A stretch of 64,000 nucleotides of DNA from Geobacter sp. (lineage in GTDB: Bacteria > Desulfobacterota > Desulfuromonadia > Geobacterales > Geobacteraceae). This document shows positions 47,383 through 55,981 of this stretch, piece by piece; the first letter of the stretch is position 1, and every line of letters starts with the position of its first letter. The stretch spans positions 1 through 64,000 of the forward strand of contig POSG01000015.1 of the NCBI GenBank assembly GCA_003314535.1, read 5' to 3'. The translations under genes and the position numbers were made by a program. Under the pieces are notes generated by a model. It worked only from the letters and a program-made list of their open reading frames with translations, did no database searches and had not been told where the DNA came from.

Positions 47383-48602
47383 GAGTGGTCACGGTGGGCA
47401 CCGGTATGGCGGCCGCGGAATTCGTGGAGCGCCTGCGGCTGGAAGGGTTCGACGGGGAGATCGCCATGGTGGGGGACGAGGATTTCCCTCCCTATTCACC
47501 CTGTGTGATCCCGTTTTACCTGGCCGGGGAACCCCTGGAAACGGTCTTCTGGAAGGGGCGGGACTTCTACGAGCGGTACCGGGTGACGCCGCTCCTGGGT
47601 GACCCGGTGACCGAAGTGGACCGGGAGCGCCGCCTGGTCAGGACCCGTGACGGGCGGTCGGAACGGTACGACCGACTGTTCCTGGCGCCAGGGGCGCGGA
47701 ACCGCTTTCCCGAGCCCCAATGGACTACCGTCGCGGGCGTGTTCGGCTTCAAGACCCTGAGCGACATGATGGCCATCGGTGAGTACGTCTCCCGGGAGAA
47801 GTGTTCCGAAGCGGTGGTGTACGGCGGCGGCTTCATCGGGGTCGATGCGGCCCTGGCGCTCATGAAGCTGGGGCTGTCGGTCACCATTGTTCACAGAAAC
47901 ACCCGGCTCCTCTCCCAGATGACCGACGAGGAGGGGGGGGCGTTCGCCACCCGGAAACTGGTGGAGAAAACCGGCATGGTGGTCCGCCTCCGGACCAGGG
48001 TGGAGGGGATTACCGCCGGGGCGGGCAGGCTCACCGGAGTCAACCTGACTGACGGTACCCGTCTGGAAACCACGCTCCTGATCGTCGCCGTGGGCGTGGA
48101 CCCCAATTCCGAACTGCTCGACGGCCTGGAGTCCGGCATCCCCTGTGACGACGGGATGCTGGCCGACCCCGACATCTTCACCGCCGGTGACGTGGCCCGG
48201 ACCCGGCACGCCGTCGACGGCGCGCCCGGGATCTACGCCAATGCCCCCAACGCCGTGGCCCAGGCCTACGTAGCCGCCCGGCAACTCGTCCGCGGCGAGG
48301 GGAGTTATGCCGGTTCCCTGAACAGCACGGTGCTCAGGAAGCACATCGACTTTCCCGTCATCTCCATGGGGAGGTTCGATGGCGAGGCGCTGACCTGGCA
48401 GCGTGGGGACGTGTGGCGCCGGGTATACCTCCGGGACGGCAGGATCAACGGCTACATCATCATCGGCGACACCCGCATGTCGGGGTACCTCCACCAGCTC
48501 TACGTCTCGCGGCAGCTGGCAGAAAGGGAGATCAGGGACCTGCTTTCCTCCCCCCGCCATGACGGCTACTACCGGCGGGCACTGGGACTCGCGCCTGCCT
48601 GA
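47379..48602 (+). CDS. FAD-dependent NAD(P)-disulfide-type oxidoreductase of the CO operon
   Basis: Encodes 407 residues with two nucleotide folds: the FAD site begins VTVGTGMAAAEFVERLR, the second fold reads AVVYGGGFIGVDAALALMKLG, and the FAD-closing motif is FTAGDVARTR. There is no redox CxxxxC pair. It probably receives electrons from CooF and reduces NAD(P) or another carrier. Similar flavoproteins accompany cooS-cooF in many anaerobes. Final gene of the operon, followed by a terminator. Confidence 0.85.
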   Translation: MRVVTVGTGMAAAEFVERLRLEGFDGEIAMVGDEDFPPYSPCVIPFYLAGEPLETVFWKGRDFYERYRVTPLLGDPVTEVDRERRLVRTRDGRSERYDRLFLAPGARNRFPEPQWTTVAGVFGFKTLSDMMAIGEYVSREKCSEAVVYGGGFIGVDAALALMKLGLSVTIVHRNTRLLSQMTDEEGGAFATRKLVEKTGMVVRLRTRVEGITAGAGRLTGVNLTDGTRLETTLLIVAVGVDPNSELLDGLESGIPCDDGMLADPDIFTAGDVARTRHAVDGAPGIYANAPNAVAQAYVAARQLVRGEGSYAGSLNSTVLRKHIDFPVISMGRFDGEALTWQRGDVWRRVYLRDGRINGYIIIGDTRMSGYLHQLYVSRQLAEREIRDLLSSPRHDGYYRRALGLAPA

Positions 48603-48626
48603 ACCGCAGTAATGTCCTTTCCTCCG

Positions 48627-48664
48627 CCGCCGGGTATTCTATTCCCGGCGGTTTTCTTTTTTTC
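48627..48664 (+). terminator. Rho-independent terminator of the CO operon
   Basis: CCGCCGGG and CCCGGCGG enclose a nine-base loop, followed by a long T-rich run. Confidence 0.88.
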
Positions 48665-48672
48665 GGACCTTT

Positions 48673-48880
48673 ATGGTTCACAATGGTTCGCTGAAAGGGA
48701 TCAGCGGGCTCAATGAAGAGGAAGTGAAAATGGCGCAAGGCGACACGATGCTCGTGCCACGGGACGCTGTCCACTGGTTTTACAATCCGTTTGACGGGCC
48801 TGTGGAGATTGGCCCCTCGGGATGTCCCCCTGGCACTCCCTGCACTCTTATCGTGAAAATTCAGTGCTCCAGGGGATCTG
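48673..48880 (+). pseudogene. Cupin-domain fragment
   Basis: About 45 residues of a cupin second half are readable (VKMAQGDTMLVPRDAVHWFYNPFDGPVE). The first metal-binding strand is absent, and past that point the frame loses family resemblance. It lies just beyond the CO operon terminator and lacks a ribosome site. A remnant. Confidence 0.5.
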
Positions 48881-48892
48881 GCATGAACTGGC

Positions 48893-49435
48893 ATGGTTGT
48901 CGGGCTGGGATTAAGCATATTTTGGCAAAAAGAATGTTTGGTGCGGACAAATGAATTGTCTGTTATATCCAATTTCATCGCCGGGATCAACGGCGAAACC
49001 TGCATCGGCTGCGGCAAATGCGCCGCCGCCTGCCCGATAAAAGCGATCTCGATGATTGATCAGGACAGCCCCGACGCGAAGCGGAACAAGACACCCCGCA
49101 TCAACAGGGAGATCTGCCTCGGCTGCGGCGTATGTGCCCTCAAGTGTCCTCAAGGGGCGTGTCTGTTGGAAAAGCGCGGGGAGAGGGTCCTCCATCCCGA
49201 GACCACCTTCGAGAGGATCATCCTCCAGTCGCTGGAAAAGGGGACCCTGCAGAATCAGATTTTCAACGACCCGCGCAGGGTCGATCAGAAGTTCATGCGC
49301 GCCTTTGTCGGGGCGTTTCTGCGGCTCCCCCCGGTGAAGAAGGCCCTCCTCAGCGATAAGCTCAGATCCGGGTTCCTCAATGCGATGAAGGACGGGGTCA
49401 AAAAACAGGGCAAGGAGTGGATACTCGACATGTAG
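48893..49435 (+). pseudogene. C-terminal part of a 4Fe-4S protein
   Basis: The frame holds two clusters, CIGCGKCAAACPIKAI and CLGCGVCALKCPQGAC, then a conserved tail (TFERIILQSLEKGTLQNQIF). Relatives are about 350-residue proteins in which this is the C-terminal half. Here homology begins at SNFIAGINGETC, after about 25 unrelated residues, so the N-terminal half is gone. The ferredoxin part could still fold if made, but no clear ribosome site is present. Confidence 0.6.
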
Positions 49436-49788
49436 GACGTCCAAGCCGGCGAGCAATTTCTCGCAGACTGAACAAATACTGCAAATGACTGATGACGTAG
49501 CGCTCTTTTTCGCTAAGATGTAAATAGGACATGGCCGGCTCCCTTCTGGCTCGGAGTTGGCCGTACTTCCCAGAATACCAGAAACCCTGTCATGTCCTGC
49601 TCTTTGCTTGTGTGGTGCACTTCTACCTCCCTTTGTTTCCATTCCGAAACGGTTTGGCTTCTTTTTTCTGAGGACTTGCTTGTTTTTTTCCAAATTAGTA
49701 TCATAGGAACAGAACGTGAGTAATCCGTTCTTCCGGCTGTTCCTGATAGAAACCGGCAATTTCCCATTCCGGAAGGGAGGTCAAAACA
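49436..49788. other. Intergenic region
   Basis: About 350 bases with lower GC than its surroundings. I see no convincing promoter, hairpin or gene, other than the ribosome site GGGAGG that serves the next short gene. Confidence 0.45.
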
Positions 49789-49971
49789 ATGGAAGGAACA
49801 AGAAAAATATGTGAGATCAATGACTCTGACGAACTGAGATCGGAGATTCTGAGAGATAAAGGCGGCGAATTCACGTGCGTTACCTGTTGTGCCGTTTCTC
49901 ACCGTGAAGCGGATCTCTGCAAACCGGTCAAGACTGAGGATTCAAAACTATTCTGTGAAATTGAGGTTTAA
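49789..49971 (+). CDS. Small cysteine-rich protein
   Basis: Encodes 60 residues. The segment FTCVTCCAVSHREADLCKPV holds four cysteines and a histidine and could bind a metal or cluster. The ATG follows GGGAGG at eight bases, so translation is likely. I recognise no family. Confidence 0.6.
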   Translation: MEGTRKICEINDSDELRSEILRDKGGEFTCVTCCAVSHREADLCKPVKTEDSKLFCEIEV

Positions 49972-50390
49972 GTTGATGGTTATTGAAAGAGAGCCTTCAA
50001 GATCGAGACTGAAATGGCAACCGCTTAATCTGTGGATGACATGAACAATGCACGGCAATGACCGGCTCAGAAATGGGCCGGTTTTTTTGTGAACAAACGT
50101 TGACTCTGCAGAATAAGGGATCGGTCCCGTTCTTGCCCGCAGTCGAGAATGCGATCTGCTTCCGAGAGATCGAACATGCCGAGATACTTGGCGCAGGAGC
50201 GCCCCCACGGCACGATTTCGTCGAGAGCAACCCCATGCCTAACCTGTCGCCAGATGGCCAGGAAGGAGGCAGAACAGCTGTATTCCTTCGTAGAGGAGGG
50301 TTTTCAACCTGCCCTTTCTTTGTTTCATTCCCATCGACAGCGCGCTCTGTCGTCTGTATGCCGGTCATTCAATGTCATGAGTTCCCGAAT
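49972..50390. other. Intergenic region containing a terminator
   Basis: Apart from the terminator at 50061 this 420-base stretch shows no supported gene. The open frames crossing it have no ribosome sites and no recognisable domains. Confidence 0.4.
50061..50089 (+). terminator. Rho-independent terminator
   Basis: ACCGGC and GCCGGT with a ten-base loop, followed by seven T's. It lies 90 bases after the small cysteine-rich gene. Confidence 0.8.
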
Positions 50391-50582
50391 TCACGCGGAC
50401 ACCCTGCCGATCAGGGCACGCTTCGAATTCCCGCAGGATGGGCAGACGTCGCCGCCGCAATGGGTGCAGTATTTCGTTCCGCAGCTGCCGCACTTGTAGA
50501 CCGAATAGGATTTGTCGGCGGGGTTGGCGGAACCGCTGTCGGCTGCGCGGTTGCAGGCGGGGCAACTCTTGTAGATGTGCAT
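50391..50582 (-). CDS. Small zinc-ribbon protein
   Basis: Encodes 63 residues with three Cys pairs: CPACNR, YKCGSCGTKYC and CGGDVCPSCGN, fitting two zinc-ribbon knuckles. The ATG at 50582 has AAAGGAG six bases ahead, so it is very likely expressed. Role unknown; similar small ribbons bind nucleic acids or proteins. Confidence 0.72.
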   Translation of the reverse strand: MHIYKSCPACNRAADSGSANPADKSYSVYKCGSCGTKYCTHCGGDVCPSCGNSKRALIGRVSA

Positions 50583-50615
50583 GTCAGCTCCTTTCTTTAT
50601 CCCCTTGAAATTCAA

Positions 50616-51053
50616 TGGAAACTGTCATCGCCGGTACCGTAGCCTTAATACTTTAAGGCCGTGGAGTAACGCATGTGAATAAGTATCGCGCAATTTCCCC
50701 GCACTATATACCCGCTATTCATCAAAGTCAAAAAGCTGTTGGCAGCTTTGCAAGATGACATTATAACGCCATCCGCCGGCATCCAAGCGGTGAGCCAAGT
50801 CAGAAGCCGGGCATTGCCCAGCCTCGTGCGGTTCCTCCTTGAGGCTGCGTTTCCCCCTACGATATGACCCCTACCAGTTACGCTTTAATGCTAATGAAAT
50901 TATTACACGAAGTATTGACGATGAATTGGCGTGGGTATAATTAAGGTTTTATTCGACGTTTTTCCCGGTGTCTTACGATAATAGAAAGCTAGCACGCAAC
51001 GTCCCCAGGAGTTGAATAGAATCTACCCTAGAAGATGCAAAGAGGAGAACACG
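50616..51053. other. Intergenic region before the second cupin copy
   Basis: This 440-base stretch has no supported gene. A possible promoter lies at 50915-50941 (TTGACG, 15 bases, TATAAT). An imperfect hairpin around 50803-50825 (GAAGCCGGGCATTGCCCAGCCTC) resembles the one at 38845 without being the same. Confidence 0.4.
50915..50941 (+). promoter_or_regulatory. Possible promoter for the second cupin copy
   Basis: TTGACG and TATAAT with a short 15-base spacer, about 115 bases before the cupin copy B start. Weak because of the spacing. Confidence 0.35.
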
Positions 51054-51398
51054 ATGAGCAATGGGTAGGTGGCGCCTGAGACGAAAGGTGTTACGGTGAA
51101 GTTACTTGCAGCGGTTGACCTTGGCCCTGAAATCGAGGGCATGGCAGGTAGCCAACTTCGAATGCGCATGGTGACCATAGAGCCTGGAGGCGTCTTTGGC
51201 CCGATTCACGACCATAAAGACAGACCAGGCATCGTCTACATCCTGCAAGGAGCCATAACTGACCATAGAAATGGGGTCGCTACGGACTATGGGCCGGGAG
51301 TGGGCTGGCCCGAGGACAGGAACACCACACACTGGCTAGAGAACAGGGGGACTATTCCGGCGGTGGAGATCTCGGTCGATATCGTTAGGCAAGAGTAA
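51054..51398 (+). pseudogene. Cupin-domain protein, second copy with a nonsense codon
   Basis: Nearly the same as the cupin at 40509 along its whole length. The original ATG at 51054, with its AGAGGAGAA ribosome site, reads MSNG and then TAG where the other copy has glutamine. A GTG directly after the stop (51069) is in frame and could restart translation to give about 109 residues, so the protein may still be made at a low level. The metal-site motif GPIHDHKDRPG is intact. Confidence 0.7.
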
Positions 51399-51523
51399 GC
51401 TCAGGTCCGCCCAGGATTAAACACACCATAGGGCACCATGGAGACGTTGTCACTTTGTCAACTTAAGAGGCCTGACTTGTTGTCACATTTTCCATTTTAC
51501 CGTGGAGGACTGCGGAGGCGCCA

Positions 51524-51874
51524 ATGGACAAACTTGATGAAATATCACTAAAACGGAAGAAGGCCCATCAGAAGCTTGTTTCGCTGAAATCGAAGGTATA
51601 CGAGGCTTTTCTCCAGATGGAGCAAGCCGCTTTTTCGGACGGTGCTCTCCCCAGGAAGACCAAGGAGTTGATTGCCATCGGTATCTCTGTGCAGATGGAC
51701 TGCGAGTCATGCATGCAGTGGCATATTGACCAGGCAGTTGCCTGCGGCGCTACGCACGATGAAATTCTTGAGGCCATCGAAGTCGGGATTGAAATGGGTG
51801 CCGGACGGGTAACGGTTTCTGCCAGGTTCGCACTTGATGTCATGGAGCGGGCATTTCCAAATGAGAAGCCTTGA
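51524..51874 (+). CDS. Carboxymuconolactone decarboxylase / AhpD-like protein
   Basis: Encodes 116 residues, an all-helical AhpD-like fold. The redox motif CESCMQWHIDQA carries the CxxC and downstream histidine typical of peroxidase-associated members, after KELIAIGISVQMD. It probably has thiol-disulfide exchange activity; the partner is unknown. Start preceded by GGAGG. Confidence 0.82.
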   Translation: MDKLDEISLKRKKAHQKLVSLKSKVYEAFLQMEQAAFSDGALPRKTKELIAIGISVQMDCESCMQWHIDQAVACGATHDEILEAIEVGIEMGAGRVTVSARFALDVMERAFPNEKP

Positions 51875-51877
51875 TCC

Positions 51878-52051
51878 AATGAACAATTCAATGAAATGCG
51901 GAGGAACAATGTCGAATATTCGAACAGTGTCAATTCCGTTCAGGCAAAAGAGTCGACGATCTCGAACCAGATCAAGGATTTCGAGGCCGGGGAAGCGAAT
52001 TTGAAGAAACAGCTGAGAAAGGCGGGGATTCCTGGGACACTACACAAATAA
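51878..52051 (+). pseudogene. Partial copy of the coiled-coil gene at 55288
   Basis: The stretch reads NEMRRNNVEYSNSVNSVQ and continues nearly identically to the last 45 residues of the protein at 55288-55821, then diverges at its end (KAGIPGTLHK). It starts just after the AhpD-like stop, in the same frame, and has no start or ribosome site of its own. A duplicated 3' fragment. Confidence 0.7.
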
Positions 52052-52080
52052 AAAGTTGATTTCTTCACATAATCGGTATT
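52049..52080 (+). repeat. Intergenic repeat, copy 1
   Basis: TAAAAAGTTGATTTCTTCAC and the following ATAATCGGTATT are matched at 58132-58162 with two or three differences. This copy follows the duplicated coiled-coil fragment. Confidence 0.65.
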
Positions 52081-52297
52081 AAATCTCCTGAAATTCATGT
52101 AAAAGCATCCTGCCTTGGGACTGTGATGGTTTCGTAAGGCTGCCCTTGCATAATACAAATTTATGCCGGGCAATAAAGGGGAAATAAAGGGACAGTCGCC
52201 TGATTGCGGCTTGTTCCCTGGTCCTGGGCACAGTCACCGAAAATTCGGTTTGAAAAACAGGCAGGAAAAATTCCAGGAAAAGCGAGGCAAAAAAACA

Positions 52298-53533
52298 ATG
52301 AATATACAAAACGTAATCGATGAAGTGTACCGTCTTTCCGTCAACATCGAGGATAAAAACTATCTCTTCGAAGGTATATGGCCGATTCCCCATGGCATCT
52401 CAATAAACGGATACCTCATCAAATCCGAAAAGAATGTCCTGATCGATCTGACCCAGGATATCATGGACTTTCCCAGGGCGGTCACCGGGCAGATGGGCGA
52501 GGTGTCTTTGGGAATCGAAGATATCGACATTATTGTTCTCAACCACATGGAGCCCGATCATGCCGGCTGGCTCAGGGAATTCTGCAGGCAGAACAAGAAA
52601 GCTGCAATCTACTGCACGCAGAAAGCCGTCCCCCTTCTGGAAGCCTTCGCTTCGGTGCCGCCTGAGAGGGCCGTTGCCATCACCGACGGCATGATCCTGG
52701 AGATCGGTGACTATGAGTTGCAGTTTTTCGATACGCCTAACATCCACTGGCCGGAAACGATGATGACCTTCGAGCGCAAACGGGGTCTGCTGTTTTCCTG
52801 CGATGCGTTCGGCTCCTACGGCAAGGTCGAGGAAAGCGCGATCTTCGATGATCAGCTGTCGGTCGAGAAGCACGAATTTATTGAAAAAGAAGCCCTCCGA
52901 TACTATGCGAACATCGTCGCTACCTTCTCGACATTTGCATTGAAAGGGCTTGAGAAACTGCAGGGGCTCGACGTCAGGATCATCTGCCCTTCCCACGGCA
53001 TCATCTGGCGGGAGAATCCCGCCGTTATCGTCGACCACTACAAACGCTATGCTCATTACAGCAAGGGACCGGGCGAGAGAGAGGTCACGCTCGTCTGGAG
53101 CAGCATGTACGGCAACACCAAGGCAGTGCTGGATAAGGTCGTGGAAACCCTGAGGAAAAAGAACATTCCGGTTAAAGTTTTCCAGGCCCCGATTGACGAT
53201 ATCGGCCACATCCTGGCAAGTGCCTGGAAATCAGCCGGTCTTATTTTCGGAATGCCGACCTACGAATACAAGGTGTTTCCTCCCATGGCCCATGTCATAG
53301 AAGAATTGCTGGTAAAACGGGTCACCAACAAGAAGGTGTTCCGCTATGGCTCCTATGGGTGGGTCGGCGGCGCTCAAAAGGATTTCGAATCCAGGATCGG
53401 GAAATCCGGCTGGGATCTCGTCGGTCATTATGAATGGCAGGGTGCCCCGACCGAAAAGGACCTGGGAAATATTGAAGATGCGTTGGAAGATTATTGCGAT
53501 TCCCTCACTGCCTTTGCCAAGGGGAGCCAATGA
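52298..53533 (+). CDS. Flavodiiron protein (FprA-type O2/NO reductase)
   Basis: Encodes 411 residues. The metallo-beta-lactamase-like half carries the di-iron ligands in LNHMEPDHAG, then HWPETMM, SCDAFGSYG and CPSHGIIWR. The flavodoxin half begins at about 260 with the FMN loop WSSMYGNTKAV. There is no rubredoxin tail. Such proteins reduce oxygen to water or nitric oxide to N2O, protecting anaerobes. The ATG at 52298 fits the family start. Confidence 0.92.
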   Translation: MNIQNVIDEVYRLSVNIEDKNYLFEGIWPIPHGISINGYLIKSEKNVLIDLTQDIMDFPRAVTGQMGEVSLGIEDIDIIVLNHMEPDHAGWLREFCRQNKKAAIYCTQKAVPLLEAFASVPPERAVAITDGMILEIGDYELQFFDTPNIHWPETMMTFERKRGLLFSCDAFGSYGKVEESAIFDDQLSVEKHEFIEKEALRYYANIVATFSTFALKGLEKLQGLDVRIICPSHGIIWRENPAVIVDHYKRYAHYSKGPGEREVTLVWSSMYGNTKAVLDKVVETLRKKNIPVKVFQAPIDDIGHILASAWKSAGLIFGMPTYEYKVFPPMAHVIEELLVKRVTNKKVFRYGSYGWVGGAQKDFESRIGKSGWDLVGHYEWQGAPTEKDLGNIEDALEDYCDSLTAFAKGSQ

Positions 53534-53798
53534 GCCAATTGAGTCAGGCCTTGAAAGTCTGTGAACATAGGGAATACAGGGGCCGTCCTTTAGAAATTTG
53601 TCTTTGAAGTGCCTGCCTGAGAATATGATTGGCATGTAAATATATGAAGGGCGTCCCGCTCGCTTCCCAAGTATGAGCTATAACTTAATTGGCTTTGGGG
53701 GCGCCCATGTAATTATGCGGTTCTCATCTGTTTGTATTAGAAATGCATGAAACATGGTCGTCCCCTCTATCCACGCTGTTCTCTGCGTAGGGTAAAAA

Positions 53799-54407
53799 AT
53801 GAAAAAAATCTGTGTGAGCGTGTTGAATGTACTGTGTTTGACATTAATATTTACAGTGTCAGATTGCTCATTGTTGTTTGCTGAAATATACCAATGGACT
53901 GACGCAAATGGTACCATTCATTTTAGTGACAGTCCTGCTAACTTACCCAAAGGTAAAAAGCCTTTGGTTCGAATGGATGACACAAGCAATATTCCGCCTT
54001 CGACCCCACTTCGTTCTAGATCCCGGATTGCCCCACAAAAGAATGTCCAGGAAAGGCATGCCAGGGAAAGGGCAGAAAAGGCAATTGAAGACCATAAACC
54101 CGACCCTGAGACAGTCGTCACGCTACAACGAATTTGGAGGACTATGGCAAATGCAATAGTACGTGGAGATATTGAAACTGCAGTACAACAATTTGTCCCG
54201 GGCATGCAGGATCGTTACAGGGCATGGATGAATGATTCTCCTCAAGAGGCTGTTGCGCGGATCAAGGAAATAATCCGACTCGAAGTCTATACCGTAACTG
54301 ATGATATGGCACAGGCAGGCGCTCTAAGAAAGGAGCCTGATGGTATATTTGCATATCCTGTTAATTTTGCGAAGGGTTCAAATGGTTGGAAAATCTATGG
54401 ATTTTAA
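53799..54407 (+). CDS. DUF4124-domain exported protein
   Basis: Encodes 202 residues. A signal peptide (VLNVLCLTLIFTVSDCSLLFA) is followed by the DUF4124 mark EIYQWTDANGTIHFSDSPANLP. The C-terminal half (about 105-200) is helical and unassigned. Base composition is AT-rich compared with neighbours. Family role unknown. Confidence 0.8.
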   Translation: MKKICVSVLNVLCLTLIFTVSDCSLLFAEIYQWTDANGTIHFSDSPANLPKGKKPLVRMDDTSNIPPSTPLRSRSRIAPQKNVQERHARERAEKAIEDHKPDPETVVTLQRIWRTMANAIVRGDIETAVQQFVPGMQDRYRAWMNDSPQEAVARIKEIIRLEVYTVTDDMAQAGALRKEPDGIFAYPVNFAKGSNGWKIYGF

Positions 54408-54423
54408 ATTCCGAAGAGTTTCG

Positions 54424-54529
54424 GGGGGAACCCAAAGGGACAACTGCTTGGCAAGGGGGATGCCCATAAAAATATAAGTTACTCAAGCAGTATTTTATGA
54501 ATTTATGCGTGAATTTTTGGGTGTCCCCC
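54424..54529. repeat. Nested inverted-repeat element
   Basis: An outer pair (GGGGGAACCCAAA at 54424, TTTGGGTGTCCCCC at 54516) encloses an inner pair (CTGCTTG at 54444, CAAGCAG at 54484). The 106-base unit fills the gap after the DUF4124 gene. It could be a small mobile (MITE-like) element or a structured RNA tail. Confidence 0.5.
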
Positions 54530-54590
54530 TCACCGGGAATGCCGGGAAAATATTGCAAATTTAAGTTAATTTCATAAACCCGGGGAGATA

Positions 54591-55283
54591 ATGAGCTTAC
54601 CTCTTCGCAGAACACGACTGAATGCGGAAACACCCTTTGCCTTTACATGCGAGCGCTGCAGCCGGTGTTGCCGGCACAAGAAGATTCAGGTGAATCCATA
54701 CGAAATAGCGCGCCTTGCCGATAACCTGGCAATGTCTACCGGCGAATTTGTCAGGAGATTCACCACGAACGGAGGGACCCAGCTGGCATGCAATGATGAT
54801 GACACCTGCGTTTTCCTTTCCTCCGGGGGGTGTGGCGTGCATCCTGACCGGCCGCTTGTCTGCCGCCTCTATCCCCTGGGTCGGCATGTGGCGGCATCCG
54901 GAGAGGAAAGCTTTTCCGAAATCGAACCCGAGCCCGGTTGCACGGGCGTTTACGGCGAGGAGCGGACAATCGGCGATTACCTTGATTCACAGGGCGCCCG
55001 TTCCTATATGCAGGCTGCCGACAAGTATTTGAGCCTCTTCTGCACGTTGTACGGGATCATGCGGGAAAATGCCGGAATACCGGTTAAGCGGAAGGCGGTA
55101 AAGCAGGTAACTGCCAGCATTAACGCCAGTGCCCATGATCAGGTCAATGACATGATGGATATCGATACCGTCGTGAGCACCTATTGCAGGGAAAACGGCC
55201 TTCCGTTTCCGAAATCTCCGGACGAAAAGATGGCGCTTCACATACAGGCAGTGGAAGCCTGGGCAACAAACTATCGGAGGTAA
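54591..55283 (+). CDS. YkgJ-family cysteine cluster protein
   Basis: Encodes 230 residues. The YkgJ pattern is FTCERCSRCCRHKKIQV, later CVFLSSGGCGVHPDRPLVCRLYP, which places eight cysteines for a zinc or iron-sulfur site. Function of the family is not established. It is followed four bases later by the coiled-coil gene. Confidence 0.85.
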   Translation: MSLPLRRTRLNAETPFAFTCERCSRCCRHKKIQVNPYEIARLADNLAMSTGEFVRRFTTNGGTQLACNDDDTCVFLSSGGCGVHPDRPLVCRLYPLGRHVAASGEESFSEIEPEPGCTGVYGEERTIGDYLDSQGARSYMQAADKYLSLFCTLYGIMRENAGIPVKRKAVKQVTASINASAHDQVNDMMDIDTVVSTYCRENGLPFPKSPDEKMALHIQAVEAWATNYRR

Positions 55284-55287
55284 CACC

Positions 55288-55821
55288 ATGAAGACGAAGA
55301 CTCGTAACAATGGGCAGCAGCGAAAGATTTCCACGCGGAAATCACCTGTCAGGCGTGCCGTGACGATTGCTTCAGTTGCCGCATCGCTTGCCGCTTCCCT
55401 CGGCATAAACGTGGGTGACCTGATCGCCGCCGATCAGTGCAAGGATGCAGCCACTCTGCAGAGAATCCCTTCAGAGCAGCAAAAAATATCGGTGCAGTTC
55501 AAGCAGATCAAAGACAGGCAGGATAGCCTCTCGCGCCAGCTCGACATCGTGTCGCACCAGGGCAAAATGTCTCCGTCGCAGATCAGGGACCTCCAGGTAA
55601 TGGAAGGCGAGTTGTCTTCCCAGATCAAGAACATAAGGGATAACGACAGGAATTTGTCTTCCCGGATCAATGAGATCAGGAGGAACAATATCGAATATTC
55701 GAACAGTGTCAATTCCGTTCAGGCAAAAGAGTCGACGATATCGAATCAAATCAAGGATTTCGAGACTAAGGAAGTGAATTTGAAGAATCAGCTGAAAAAG
55801 TTGAGTACAGGTCAGAAATGA
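55288..55821 (+). CDS. Coiled-coil protein of unknown function
   Basis: Encodes 177 residues. A basic N-terminus with a hydrophobic stretch (RRAVTIASVAASLAASLGI) may be a signal or anchor. The remainder is heptad-rich (SSQIKNIRDNDRNLSSRINE) and looks like a long coiled coil. Its 3' end was copied to 51878. Start lies four bases after the YkgJ stop with GGAGG within it, so the two genes are coupled. Confidence 0.7.
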   Translation: MKTKTRNNGQQRKISTRKSPVRRAVTIASVAASLAASLGINVGDLIAADQCKDAATLQRIPSEQQKISVQFKQIKDRQDSLSRQLDIVSHQGKMSPSQIRDLQVMEGELSSQIKNIRDNDRNLSSRINEIRRNNIEYSNSVNSVQAKESTISNQIKDFETKEVNLKNQLKKLSTGQK

Positions 55822-55981
55822 TGGAAAATAGGGAAAATGCGGGACACATTCCTGTATTCCGGGAATAATGTGCAAATGTCCCTGTATTTGCCTGTACTTG
55901 CATGAAACCGGGGCCTCGAAAAAGCATAGGCATGCTGCCAGGAAAAGAGTATATACAGAGCTGCCAAGGGGGATTTGCCAT

